NCBI GenBank assembly: GCA_965644295.1
Contig: CBFFRP010000324.1
Location: forward strand, 1-64,000
Direction: 5' to 3'
DNA: 64,000 nt
Source: Paraphysomonas bandaiensis
Taxonomy: Eukaryota > Chrysophyceae
The notes under the pieces were generated by a model. It saw nothing but the letters and a program-made list of their open reading frames with translations. It was not told the DNA's origin and made no database searches. This document shows, one piece after another, positions 35,516 to 46,800 of this stretch. Numbering within the stretch: position 1 is the stretch's first letter; every line of letters starts with the position of its first letter. The position numbers and the translations under genes were made by a program.

Positions 35516-37363
35516 ATGGACTACGCTGAATTAAAGGCCAAGATGGCTGATTTTTTCTCAGCTGGCCCTGTCGAATTAAACCCTCCAAATGTTGTTAAAG
35601 AAGCTGATGAATTGTTACAAGGATATCATATGTTGAAAGAGAAAGACAATGAATTAATTCAAAGATGTCAAGAAATGCAGAAAAAAGCTGAAGCGATAAA
35701 GATTCAATTACAAGAGGATGATATCATGGGAAAGTTTGAAGTATATGTGACAAAGATGACACAAGAACAGCTTCTTGTGGCTGCTCATCATCTTAGTGAG
35801 CTCAAGTCGAATAAATTACCATCGCTTGTTCCTAGTATTGTCAAGAACATTATTAATAGTGCACCTAAGGCCCTTCCCCGGAATTCTAAACTCTATAGGC
35901 TAATTGTATCGACAGTTGATGAACTAAAGTGCGAAATGCTGGACGATTTTCACAGACGTTTCGAGGCCCATCTAGTTAGGTCTGAAGAACTCTCACAGCA
36001 AGAAGATGACTCCTGGGGGCCCTTTTTGGCTTCAGCCCGTGAGTGGATTCTTGCTTATATTATGATTTGCCTTTTGCCTAGTGCTGTACAGGGTTCGGAC
36101 CAGATACTTGAAGTGTACAAAAACAGTTTGGACTCAGCATTTACACCTCTATGGGGCAGATTTCATTTTCACTTGGCGACAGCCCGAGAATCGGGGTCAG
36201 TGGATCAGATTTTGTGGGCATTCGATTATTCGAAAACGTTCGTCACACTCTTGACTGGTTTGTGTGTGCAAATCACTCGGTCATCCGCTACTGAAGGGAA
36301 GAAAGGGGGGGATGTGTCTTGCATTGATGTGTTTCCAGCTTCAACAGAGTTTCCACTAGCAGCCCTAACGCAGATAACGGAGAAGGCTAGTAGATTCCTT
36401 CGGGCACATGTCGCGGAATGTATTGACATCTACATGAACTCTAGCCGAATAGGAGAAGAGTATTTTATGCCGCTTGTCGAGAAAGCACTAGAACTAGACT
36501 CTCATATGTTCACCCTCCTCACCGATAGTACTTCCAATGCATCATCTGCAGTTAGCTCGGTATACACTCTATCAGTGTGCTCCGTCTTCTGCGATCACCC
36601 TCAGGCGAGAGAGATGTGGATCGATTTCGATGCCCAACACTTTCAGAACGAAATGTTGCACGCTGTAAGTCAAATAGGAAGTGGCAGTGATATATACGGT
36701 TTCTACTTCGATTCACCACACCACTTCTCGGGCCGTTTGAGGTGCTTCCGTTGTGTGTATGACTGTCTACATCTCTTTCGATTGGCATGCATGCGGTATT
36801 TTTTTCTTCCTGTCGAAGCGCAAGATGTATTTACTGCCCGTGTGCTTGAGCCGTTACTGCTGACTGCACTCTCCTTGGTGTGGTATAGGGTGCGCTCAGA
36901 GCGTACCATCAGAGAGGTTAATACTGGAGCACGACCTTTTTATATTCCATTGGGTGCACCGGTGGAAGCCTGTGCTGCTGTTATCGACTCTGTACATTAT
37001 ATGTCTCAGACTCTGCACGGCCTTGCATCTGCACTGCCACCCTTTCGACTACCAACTGAGCTTCTGCCTGCTAGGATAGAGCGTTCCTGGAAAATTCTGA
37101 AGCGCTGGATATTCGATAAAACCAGGAGATATGGATCAGATGGAGAGTTAATGATAACTGCCGTTGATGTGCTACGTAAAATAGAAGTTATTAGGGTGCA
37201 GATAGCTGAGACGATGGCGGACAGCTGTGCTGACATCAATGCATTCAGTAAAACTGATAAAACGGATCTGAGTTGCATAACTAATATTGTGCGAGAATAT
37301 ATACAGGAAATTGCAGATGAAGTTGAGCAAAAAATGAAAAGTTCAATCCGACTAGTTGAGTAG
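35516..37363 (+). CDS. RINT1/Tip20/MAG2-like tethering subunit
   Basis: A single exon of 615 residues. The N-terminal 120 residues are strongly helical (EADELLQGYHMLKEKDNELIQRCQEMQKKAEAI) and suit a coiled coil. Blocks typical of the RINT1/Tip20 family follow: LWGRFHFHLATARESGSVDQILWAFDYSK (FxFHF...W), an MWIDFDAQHFQNEML segment before IYGFY, and LHGLASALPPFRLPTELLPARIERSWKIL. The C terminus has a VDVLRKIEVIR helix. RINT1/Tip20 belongs to the Dsl1/NRZ complex, which tethers Golgi-derived COPI vesicles to the ER. The protein is shorter than human RINT1 (about 790), mainly at the N-terminal side. Other CATCHR tethers (Cog or exocyst subunits) are the alternative. It is divergent from the Sec1 gene. 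Confidence 0.6.
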   Translation: MDYAELKAKMADFFSAGPVELNPPNVVKEADELLQGYHMLKEKDNELIQRCQEMQKKAEAIKIQLQEDDIMGKFEVYVTKMTQEQLLVAAHHLSELKSNKLPSLVPSIVKNIINSAPKALPRNSKLYRLIVSTVDELKCEMLDDFHRRFEAHLVRSEELSQQEDDSWGPFLASAREWILAYIMICLLPSAVQGSDQILEVYKNSLDSAFTPLWGRFHFHLATARESGSVDQILWAFDYSKTFVTLLTGLCVQITRSSATEGKKGGDVSCIDVFPASTEFPLAALTQITEKASRFLRAHVAECIDIYMNSSRIGEEYFMPLVEKALELDSHMFTLLTDSTSNASSAVSSVYTLSVCSVFCDHPQAREMWIDFDAQHFQNEMLHAVSQIGSGSDIYGFYFDSPHHFSGRLRCFRCVYDCLHLFRLACMRYFFLPVEAQDVFTARVLEPLLLTALSLVWYRVRSERTIREVNTGARPFYIPLGAPVEACAAVIDSVHYMSQTLHGLASALPPFRLPTELLPARIERSWKILKRWIFDKTRRYGSDGELMITAVDVLRKIEVIRVQIAETMADSCADINAFSKTDKTDLSCITNIVREYIQEIADEVEQKMKSSIRLVE

Positions 37364-38593
37364 TAGAGTAAATAATATATTTAATCTTCTGTAAGACTAT
37401 TCTGCTAATTATACCAAACGTCTAATTTTGCAGGTTTTTAATGCCCGTGTATGTGATGACATGAAGCCTGCCCAATGAAAGTGTGTAACGAATACATTTT
37501 GGGGGGTTACACACTACGAACTAGGATAAAATCACCTGGACTAAATTGATTCCATCTTAATTCCTCGGAGATATGTGGGTACAACATTGGAAATATGGAA
37601 TAGTTATACCACTTTTCTATGTCAATTAGAAAATCGCAAAAATTTAGATATCATAGAACATACGAAAGCACCAGTGAGTTAATATGTTCTATGTTCTTTA
37701 ATTACAAAATCTAAACGTATTTCTTAAGTGCACCCTATTTCAATACAGTTACAGAAAATTAATCGTGACAGCTATTGATGTATACAGCCTTAGACCGTCG
37801 ACTAAAACAGAAGCATTTACTTCATGACTATCCTTCGTAGAGTGAGCTCTAACATATTCATTGGGAGAAAAAGAAGAATTTATAATGCATACATACACGT
37901 AATTACGGGTGCTGTTTCTTGTTAGGGACAGGAAATGCCAGAGTTACACAGAATAGCTTTATGCGTTCAATATTGTACAAACAGACACTGCCCACTCATA
38001 AAGATCCATTCTCAGTGCGAATCAAGATTACTTGGCGATAAATGTATGGAGGCTTGTGTTCGTTAATCTCCACTATGACTGCAGAATCCTCTATTAGATA
38101 TCCAACCCATAACTATGAACGGGCCGGTATGATACCATATGGATGAATGATCAGAACAATCCGGACACAGGGTTGAATTGTTCCATTTTATTGACACGGA
38201 ATTCTATAGTTACGTACGTCAAGTGACGGTGTCTTTTTTTTCACTGACACAATTGTGACACGATTCAAGTAAATAGAGATGAGTTTTGGGGTAAACCGAG
38301 TCCCCGAGATTCTAACTGTACGTGATTTTCTCTATGTTATTTTTTGTAAACTGCTGATGATGAGACTATTGTGCCCGACTGGTGTCTGGTTCATTGCAAC
38401 AGGCAGAGTTCGAGAAAACGAATACATCGAATGGGATCAGAAGGAGAAGGAGACCCCTTCCAACACACTGGACACCGCATGACGCAATCGTCATATGATG
38501 CTCTGAATACTGTGTTAATGAACCTTCATATCATCCGATGGATGCATATATATCGTATTAGCTTTATTACATTATTTCAATGTGATTTTTCTT
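37364..38593. other. Intergenic plus possible unplaced 5' exon of the HSF gene
   Basis: About 1.2 kb with no convincing gene. Because 38582-38593 also looks like the end of a pyrimidine-rich intron, an upstream HSF exon could lie around 38270-38520. I could not find a unique frame for it. Confidence 0.4.
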
Positions 38594-40620
38594 ATGAAAA
38601 AGGAAGGTATCGACTTTCTGGAGACTCTCTTTGAACTACTTCAGAACCCTCTATACACGAAAATATTGGGCTGGAAGAGTAGTGGAGAGAGTTTTGAGAT
38701 TAGAAACACTGATCTATTCATTAAGGTGACTGAGATATATGTGTATCTATGTGTCTCTAATATATTTATATTTTTAGATTGTGTTGCCGAGATTTTATGA
38801 AGATGAAAGATACGAAACATTTTTATCACGGTTGGCGTCGTTTCGGTTTAAGAAGCAAGTTGATGACTCTGGAATCCAGTCATTTTCACATCCTCTCTTT
38901 ATTAGAGGAAATAGAGGCCTGATTCCTATGATACTAGAGATTGAGATAGCTAATGAAATGGAGAACGGACACCCGAGGAAACAGGGATCGGCATTCCTGG
39001 AGAAATTATATGACATGCTAGAAGATAAGAGTTACGAGGATTATATATGCTGGTGTGCAGATGGAACCACAGTTTTGGTGAAGAAAGTGGAGGAGTTTTC
39101 ACAGGTTTCACCAAGCAGTGTACCTCTACTAGATCTAATACAATGTTTTCCATGTTACAGATCGTGCTCCCCAAGTTCTACAAGCATAACAACTTTCAAT
39201 CATTTGTTCGTCAGCTCAATATGTATAGCTTCAATAAAACGTCCCATGATGCCAACTGGCGTGAGTTTAAGCAACCCCTTTTCCGCAGGGGAATGCGCAA
39301 TTTGCTAGGTTTTATATCAAGGAAGACCCAGCAGAAGAACCCCCCCACCACTACGGCACCAGCGTCCGACACAACAGCGAATGGAGATGCGAAGGCGCGA
39401 CAGACTCCTGGATTGGGAAGTGTGGGCACAGACCAGGAAAGCGTAGGATCGGGAACAGGGAGTGATACATCCCTGCGTAAGGTACGTAGCACGGACGTGA
39501 AGCGGGTGCGCTCCTTGGCCCCTGATAATTACTCCATCCCCGCAACGGGGGTTCCAACGCAGATGGCGATGAATAGAGCGATTGCATATTCCGGAAGGGA
39601 GACTATGGAAATAGCGGCGTTGCGTAATGACATGATGGTGTTGCAGTCGCGCGTATCGAACCTGGAGGGACAGTTGCAGTATGTGATCTCATATATCAGC
39701 CCCAGTAACACAGCCCCCCCTGCGGGTAAGAGATTCTGTAGTCAATACATGTTCGCTCATTGTTTCGTGTATATTTCAACAGGATCCCGCCCGACTTATG
39801 TCCCCTTTTCACGCACCCACCATCCCAGCGCAAACCACCACCATATGCCCCCCACGCGGTACAGGGAGACGAGGAACACGCTCGGTACACTCTCCTCTGG
39901 GGATGAATCCCCTGAGGAGTCGAATTCTATGTCAGGTCAATCTTCGGTTTCAAGTGGTTCGGACACTTCCGACTCGCAGAAGATAAAGAAAACTTATTCC
40001 TTGAGCGACATACCTGCCAGCAACAACAAGGTACCCTATGTTTTGAAATGTTTTGTTCGTATTTAACCACATATAGGACTCTGTTGCCTCATTTGTTCGG
40101 ACGAATTCAGTACAGGAGACTTCCCCCTACATGGTGGGTGTGAAGGGGACTGATTCGCAATCAGCCTCGACAGATTGTGATAGTCTCAAGACTGCGTATA
40201 GCACATCGTTCAGGGGAGGGGAGCGCAGCGCAGTGCACAACTCTCCCGGTAGCGACAAGCAGGGTGTGAATGCGATTCTCTCCGCTGCTGAAGGACTTGT
40301 TCAGGTCTCACATACTGCTATTTCCCCTCAACGCGAGGGGCAGGTAAATCACAAGCAGCATCAGTTAACTGAGAGCGTGGGACTGACCGAGACCAACGTA
40401 AACAGTCGGCGTCAGATGGAGATGTCAGAGGAGTGCCAGCCCTACGCGAAGAGGTACCGCCACATGTTGCAAATAGATTATGTAATCACTCTATAATTTC
40501 AGGATGAGGTCTGCCAGTGATATGACAGTTTCTAGTTCGTCTTCTGGTACTCCGAGTTCAACTACTACCTCTCAGTACGAAGGAAGATATTTGTCGAAAA
40601 TGACAACAATGGGAAAGTGA
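38594..40620 (+). CDS. Heat-shock-factor-like protein with two DNA-binding domains
   Basis: Six exons: 38594-38725, 38778-39104, 39161-39725, 39783-40030, 40077-40453 and 40503-40620, with introns of 46-57 bp. They give about 588 residues. Two HSF winged-helix domains stand in tandem. Domain 1 runs FLETLFELLQNPLY through IRNTDLFIK, then IVLPRFYEDERYETFLSRLASFRFKK. Domain 2 runs FLEKLYDMLEDKSYEDYICW, then IVLPKFYKHNNFQSFVRQLNMYSFNK and the HPLF/QPLFRRG wing. Domain 2 keeps the recognition helix (NFQSFVRQLNMYSF); domain 1 is degenerate there (RYETFLSRLASF). Near residue 330 MEIAALRNDMMVLQSRVSNLEGQL is a short coiled coil fit for trimerisation. The C-terminal part is Ser/Thr-rich. HSFs bind nGAAn heat-shock elements. 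The ATG at 38594 is the most upstream credible start, but an upstream exon is not excluded. Confidence 0.82.
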
Positions 40621-42022
40621 ATCATGAGATCATATTATTGCGAGTGGGTGTCCTAGTTTATTGTATTTTTATTAACACTTTATGCTGATTAACTCTTCGA
40701 AATCCACATTTAACCAGTAGAGTGGTGCCTATTGAGGGTCATGTGTTGTAGTGTGCAACCATGTTTTGTCGTTTTTGAAGGTAGGGCTTCATTCGTGCCA
40801 TTAGAAGTATATCCTGTCAAACTTTACTTGATAACAATATATGGTGGCGCACATTGATGAGTTTGTATTTAACTTATGTTGTCTGCGCTTATCCATTGAT
40901 TGAAATAATTGATGTGGTGCACCAAGGAGTTTATAAGTACTCATACTATCGTAATGTAATATATTAGTTTTTTAAATATTAGAACTCCGACAGGCACTTA
41001 TGAATGGTACAACGTTTCGTTCAATCGGGAAACATGTTCATAACCTCCCATAAGTAGAAATTGGCACCTCGTTAAGTAAAATATCATCTCACTGTATGTT
41101 AACTTAATATTATACTAAACAAATTTTAAAATTATTTATATTATACTGAATACTAAATAATAATCTGATGTATAAACCATCTTAACAGCTATTCTAACGT
41201 ATTTCCTTTGTATCCATAAAGTCTTTTGCTTGGGTACAGCAATTACAGAAGTCAATGGACATATGAGACAAAATTTTAAGATTATGTCCCCACATTGTCT
41301 CGAAAAAAGATTTTTTACCTGATTTTGTCTCAACAGAGCGCTCATAATAGACATTCCATATGGCATTCAACAGAAGCTTACACTTCTATCTTAATTATGA
41401 TAATTCCACCCTTCGCCTGACGATGTGGAAGATCATAATGATGTCAGTGCAAGCGATCTATCTTCATAGCCAGGATTTCGAAACAACTTCAAGAATATTT
41501 CAGGAGGGTTTAAGTGCCATACCTGATGCTGTATAGGTGGTAAAGGGCAGCGGAATCCAGTTCTTTTACGGTTCGGGTTACATTGTGCTTACGAGAGGAT
41601 ATTGTGTGCCTCAAATCATACTCACATCATTCAATCAGGTGCACTAGCAGAGGATAAGCGATATAAACGTAATGTTAATGCTAATTATAAGGCAATATGA
41701 AGCCTTTTGTGCGACTACAACTGTTCACATTCATCATCACACTTATGTACCAATTTCAACACCTTGCAGTTGCTATTTCATCAGTATCCTTCTATGGTTG
41801 GAGTGCATTTGTTGCAGCCATTATATACATAAATTTGGGGGTGTATTGTTTGAGTTGACCTATAGCGCAATTGCTATTCCCAAAGCATACACAGCCAGTA
41901 TACATACCATTCATTTTAAACAATGTAATGGTAATCAGGAAACACCTATTTTTACAGCAAGCAAGCTACTAAAATAGCTATACAATCTAATATTAAGTTT
42001 TCAATAAATTACGTTTATACAT
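40621..42022. other. Intergenic, diverged repeat remnants
   Basis: 1.4 kb, AT-rich, without a gene. Its right part (from about 41330) shows weak but repeated similarity to 47960-48340, on the far side of element C. Shared spots are TCTATCTTAATTAT, ACTTATGTACCAATTTCAA and ACACCTATTT. This suggests the remains of a tandem duplication split by element C. Confidence 0.45.
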
Positions 42023-42027
42023 GAGGA

Positions 42028-42289
42028 AAATAAGATTTAAGCTTATTAGTAAAACAATGTTGTGATTATTAGAGTGTAAGTAATGAACACGATAGAGTGA
42101 AAATTATGAATAACAATATAGAACGTACTATCATGCACAACGGAATAGTTAGAAGTGTAACTGATAATGACGACGTTATGATGACGATCACGTATCTTCG
42201 ACAGATACTCTCTCTAATTCAGTTCATGGTATATTTCATTGAACATTATAACTCACAGATACAATCATGTATTAAGCTGAATCCTAATA
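42028..42289 (-). repeat. Element C 3' LTR
   Basis: 262 bp, reading as identical to 47523-47784. It sits at the low-coordinate end because the element is on the minus strand. Confidence 0.9.
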
Positions 42290-42300
42290 CGCCCCCTCAA
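42290..42300 (-). promoter_or_regulatory. Element C polypurine tract
   Basis: On the minus strand TTGAGGGGGCG abuts the 3' LTR. It resembles the tracts of elements B and D. Confidence 0.65.
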
Positions 42301-42489
42301 TGAAATAATCAGTGAACCGTAGATAATAGAGAGAATATGAACTTATGCACACTGAGAGTAAAAACCAGAGTAGCAGTCACTATCCAATAACAAGCGAACT
42401 GCAGAGATGCCATATTGTGAGACCATCCTTCTAGTCCAGCATCATGTATTGAATAAAAGTAAAAAAAAATGGTAAAAACTCCGTGTAAC

Positions 42490-43899
42490 TCAAACTAGCC
42501 ACCTAGGTCGCTTGTGGCTTGTTAATTGTGATTTAGGTGTCTCTGAGGTTGTTGATCGCTTCCTGTTGTTGCTGGATGGGATGTCGAACCCAGCTCCCCC
42601 CATCAATGTAGTTCGCAATTGAAGAAAATTAGTTGCTCCTAGTGGTTTCGTGAGAAGATCGGCTAACATTGACGTGGTGGGAATATGGTCAACAGTCAAT
42701 TGGTTTTCGGCAATATTTTCTCGAATGAAATGATACCGTATCGCAATATGTTTCGTACGACGATGATGAGTAGGATTGTAACATAATTGGACTGCCCCTT
42801 TATTATCGCACCAAATAGTTGTTGAGAATGGAAGTTTGAAACCAATTTCTGATAATAAAGAGCGTAGCCATAATGCTTCCTGAGCTGCTGACGATAGAGC
42901 CATATACTCAGCTTCAGTAGATGACAATGCCACAGTTGTCTGTAATCGAGATTGCCATGATATAAGACAATTACCTATGAAGAATGTAAAGGCTGTAGTG
43001 GACCGTCGAGTGAGGTGACACCGTGCCCAATCGCTATCGCAGTATCCTGACAATGTTATGTGGGATCCAGAATATATCAATCCTTGCTTAGCAGCGCCTT
43101 TGAGATACCTAAGAACATGTAACGCAGCATTACAGGTAGTTAGATTAGGCATATCAGAAAATCTGGCAAGAGTATTGACTGCATAGGCGATATCCGGTCG
43201 AGTGCATACAGCTAGATACATTAGGGAACCTATGGGCTCCTTGTAGGGGAAATTCTGAACATAACTTTGATTTGACTCTGAAAGATGATTGTATTCATGT
43301 AAATCATAGTTGAAAGACAGTAACATAGGTGTTGACATGGGTTTACTGTTAGACATGTTGAATTTGTCCAGTAACTTTCTGACGTACTGCTCCTGACTGA
43401 GAGTCGTGATATTTTTGTCAAAATCTTGATGAATGGAGATGCCCAAGTAATAGTCTAGGAGTCCGAGATCCGTAATTTCGAACTTTTTGGATAAATGGTC
43501 TTTGAATTGTTGGATATCAGTGTCGGATGTAGATGCTATAATAATATCATCCACATACATGGCTATTAGCATAATCCTGCCATTAATCTGCTTTTTGAAT
43601 ATACACGGGTCAGATATTAGTCTGGTGAAACCCATATCTAGCATAAAATTTGTACAGCACTTATACCAGTTAAGACCTGCTTGCTTTAGACCGTAGATGC
43701 TTTTCATCAGTTTGAGGACTTTTCCGTCAGGGACGTCCATGCCAGGAGGGGGATACATGTATATGTTCTCTTCGAGGTCAGCATTGATGTACGCAGTTGT
43801 GAAATCGATTTGGTGCAATTTGAGTTTCATAATAGTCGAAAGGGCAATAATTGTACGTAGTGATGTATGTAGCCTTTGCGACGGGGCTGTATGTATCAT
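42490..43899 (-). CDS. Element C Pol, RT and RNase H part
   Basis: Downstream frame of the polyprotein, about 460 residues from TSLRTIIALSTIM onward. It has LHQIDFTTAYINADLEE, YGLKQAGLNW and the RT active site YVDDIIIAS. LLDYYLGISI and RPDIAYAVNTLARF form the connection. RNase H follows with GYCDSDWARCHLTRRST, SSTEAEYMALSSAAQEALWL and DNKGAVQL, then the HIAIRYHFIRENI tail. It has no start of its own and would be made as part of Gag-Pol. In this copy it is out of frame with the upstream part because of a four-base duplication at 43863-43870. Confidence 0.85.
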   Translation of the reverse strand: MIHTAPSQRLHTSLRTIIALSTIMKLKLHQIDFTTAYINADLEENIYMYPPPGMDVPDGKVLKLMKSIYGLKQAGLNWYKCCTNFMLDMGFTRLISDPCIFKKQINGRIMLIAMYVDDIIIASTSDTDIQQFKDHLSKKFEITDLGLLDYYLGISIHQDFDKNITTLSQEQYVRKLLDKFNMSNSKPMSTPMLLSFNYDLHEYNHLSESNQSYVQNFPYKEPIGSLMYLAVCTRPDIAYAVNTLARFSDMPNLTTCNAALHVLRYLKGAAKQGLIYSGSHITLSGYCDSDWARCHLTRRSTTAFTFFIGNCLISWQSRLQTTVALSSTEAEYMALSSAAQEALWLRSLLSEIGFKLPFSTTIWCDNKGAVQLCYNPTHHRRTKHIAIRYHFIRENIAENQLTVDHIPTTSMLADLLTKPLGATNFLQLRTTLMGGAGFDIPSSNNRKRSTTSETPKSQLTSHKRPRWLV

Positions 43900-46800
43900 T
43901 GTAATCGATGCCTTGGATTTGAGTAAAACCCTGTGCGACTAGTCGAGCCTTGAATTTGATATCATTCTGTTTTCTTTTTATTTTGAATATGAGTTTCCCC
44001 TTTATGGCTCTTGCTCCAGGTGGTAACGCAGTGTATCTCCAGCACCCTTTCCTCTGAAGAGTGGATATTTCTCTATTGATAGCATCGATCCACTGCTGTT
44101 TATATTTACCTGAAATAGCATCTTGAACACTCTTTGGTGTATCGGTTAGCTCGTCAATGTCATCGCAATTACTGATAGCATGCATAACAATATCAATATT
44201 GTTTGTATGTAATTTTGATATACATTGTGTGTCATGTGCCATATGATTTACTACATGTTTAGCATTTACATCACATGTATATACACCATCACCTAGTTTG
44301 TGTATATTTACAATTACCCGTTTCCTGGCCATTCTCCTGCTTCGGAGAACACTCTTTCTACCAGCTAAAAATTGTTGTTTTGCTGTAGCACGGACCTTAC
44401 TTGGCCCTTCAGGTGTACCCTGATTTTCCCAATCTCCCGATGAATCAGCAGACTTGTTACCGCGTTTGGCCATACGCTGGTGCACACGATCCACTTGACC
44501 GTGTGGTGCCGGATTCGGCACTAGATTCCCATTGAATTGTTTCGGAGGGCGAGTCTTCGCTATCTTTGCATCGGAGTGGGTAGGTTCACACCGATGGCTG
44601 CTGATTCTCTCCTGCGCGGCATCATGATGTCTGAGATTCTCGCCACTCCCCGTGGAAGTAGCGGCTGGCGCTGGAGATCCAATAACTGTATCGGGGTTTT
44701 GATCTGATTTGCTGGATTTATGTATTGGGGTTTTCGATCGAGACGTAATACATTTGAGACCAACTGCTTTGAGTTCTATGTATTCTTCAGTGTACTTTTC
44801 GACGTCTGCAGCATGAATGGGGTCGTCGAGCTGGATGATTCGTGTAGTGTCACCGCTGTCGTCCACTAGACCACGATACGCTGAGATTAATCCTTTTCTG
44901 AGCTTTATTTGAGTCGTTACATATGTTAATCCATCGTCTGGATCTACATGAGCTAGACCTATGAGATATTTGAAACTTTCTACTGTCCTGGTGGTCTCAT
45001 TCTCTCTGAATATCTCATTTATCTCCTTAAAGTATCTCTTATCTGCTGGTGGAACACATTCGTTGAAAAATACATGTCCTGATATAACAAAGTCTCTTAA
45101 TGCGGGAACAAAGACTATATATCCAGGACCATCCTCTCGATAGCCCATAAAATACCCAGGCCAGCTATGTCTGTCCCAGTTGTTCTTTCGGAGACTGGAA
45201 TCGATATTCACAAAGCATTTACATCCCCATATTCTGGCATAACTCAAGTCTGGTATTTCGTTTTCGATGAATTGGAGTGGGGACATGAATCCTTTAGCAG
45301 TTTTGCAAGGTAGCCTGTTCTTCATGTGTGTGGATGTCTTCATGGCTTGTTCCCAGAAATTCGTTGGAAGACCTGAATCCATCAAGCTACTAAGTGCTCG
45401 TTCTTTGATGGTTCTCCATGGTCGCTCTTGAAATGGGTTGTCCTCGGGAGTATAGGGAGCGTTAAAAGTCCATGTTGCTCCAATGTATTGGAGATATTCC
45501 AATACTTTTCGTGAGACTAGTTCCTTCCCTCCATCGGCATGGTAATGTTGTAGTCGTTTACCCCTACTGCGTAGATACGTGACGACTTTCTGAATGGATT
45601 GGATAACGAAGTTTTCATCTCTCGTTGTTCCGTAGGAGTCCCACTGGTACCTTGATGCTACATCGGCGATCCCAAGTACATATCGATTTCCGGTAATAAT
45701 TGCATCGGGTGTATGTGGTCCTGAGAAATCGGCTACTATGAGCTCCCCCAGCTCCTTTGCCCTTCTCATTCTTTTCAACAACATTTGGCGGGTGGCATTC
45801 CTGTGCTTTCGTCTATGTGATTTCCCAGTCGCACATCCATCGCATAAACCGCCAGGTAGAGAGGCAACACTCATCTCCTCTTTTGTCATCTTGACACCAG
45901 TTATTAGACGTGATTTTATTGCCTTCTGTATGAGTCCAAGTGATGCATGTGCTAGTCTCTTATGTGCTAACAGTGCGGGTTGACCTGAGGCAGTTGATGC
46001 GAGGTGGGATTCATCAGTGGGAATACCGAGGTCTGATAGTGGAATTTCGTATAGGCCTCCAACGCGCTGGCCTTTCGATAGCAATATGCCGTCTTTAAAT
46101 ATTTCCACTGACTGGTTTCTGAATATGATCTCATGTCCGAGGTCATCCAGTTGGCTAATAGAAATGAGGGTCCTAGACGCTTGGTCCACGTGTTTGCACT
46201 TGGGGATGATTCCAAGTCTTCCATGACCTGAGGATATCATTGTAGACCCTGATTTGGCTGTTTGAATCTCGGTGAGGCAATCAGTGTAGTCCGTAAGGTA
46301 GCTTGCTTCTGATGTAATTGATACTGTGCACCCCGAGTCAAGAGATCCCATTCCTGCCTTTTGATCACTAACGAAGTGTAATTCATCGCTCGGTGTGTAA
46401 GCAACTCCTCCGTAATCTCGTCCTTTTTGATAGTCTGACGATGGACCACTGTCTTCATAATTTGCAAGTTGATCAGAGTGGTCGTGGAAATATTCGTTAC
46501 TCTGAGTCTGGAATTTCACTCTCTTGAATTTCGGTTTTCCTCTTGTTGATGACTTGTTGTCGGAGGAGCTTTTCATCTCTTGAATCTTCTCCCAGGAGTG
46601 CTTGCATTCCGATGCAATGTGCCCCTTTCCTCCGCATCTGAAGCACTTATTAATGTCTTTATCGGTTCTCTTATCATGTTTCTGTTTATTGGAGCGATAT
46701 TTGGAAGATGTCCCTCTTTTTCGCTTAAAATTGACTTTGCTGCGGGAAAGTGGGGGTTTTGATGTTGCGAGGTGACTACTGTCAGTTTTTGTGTCTTCAT

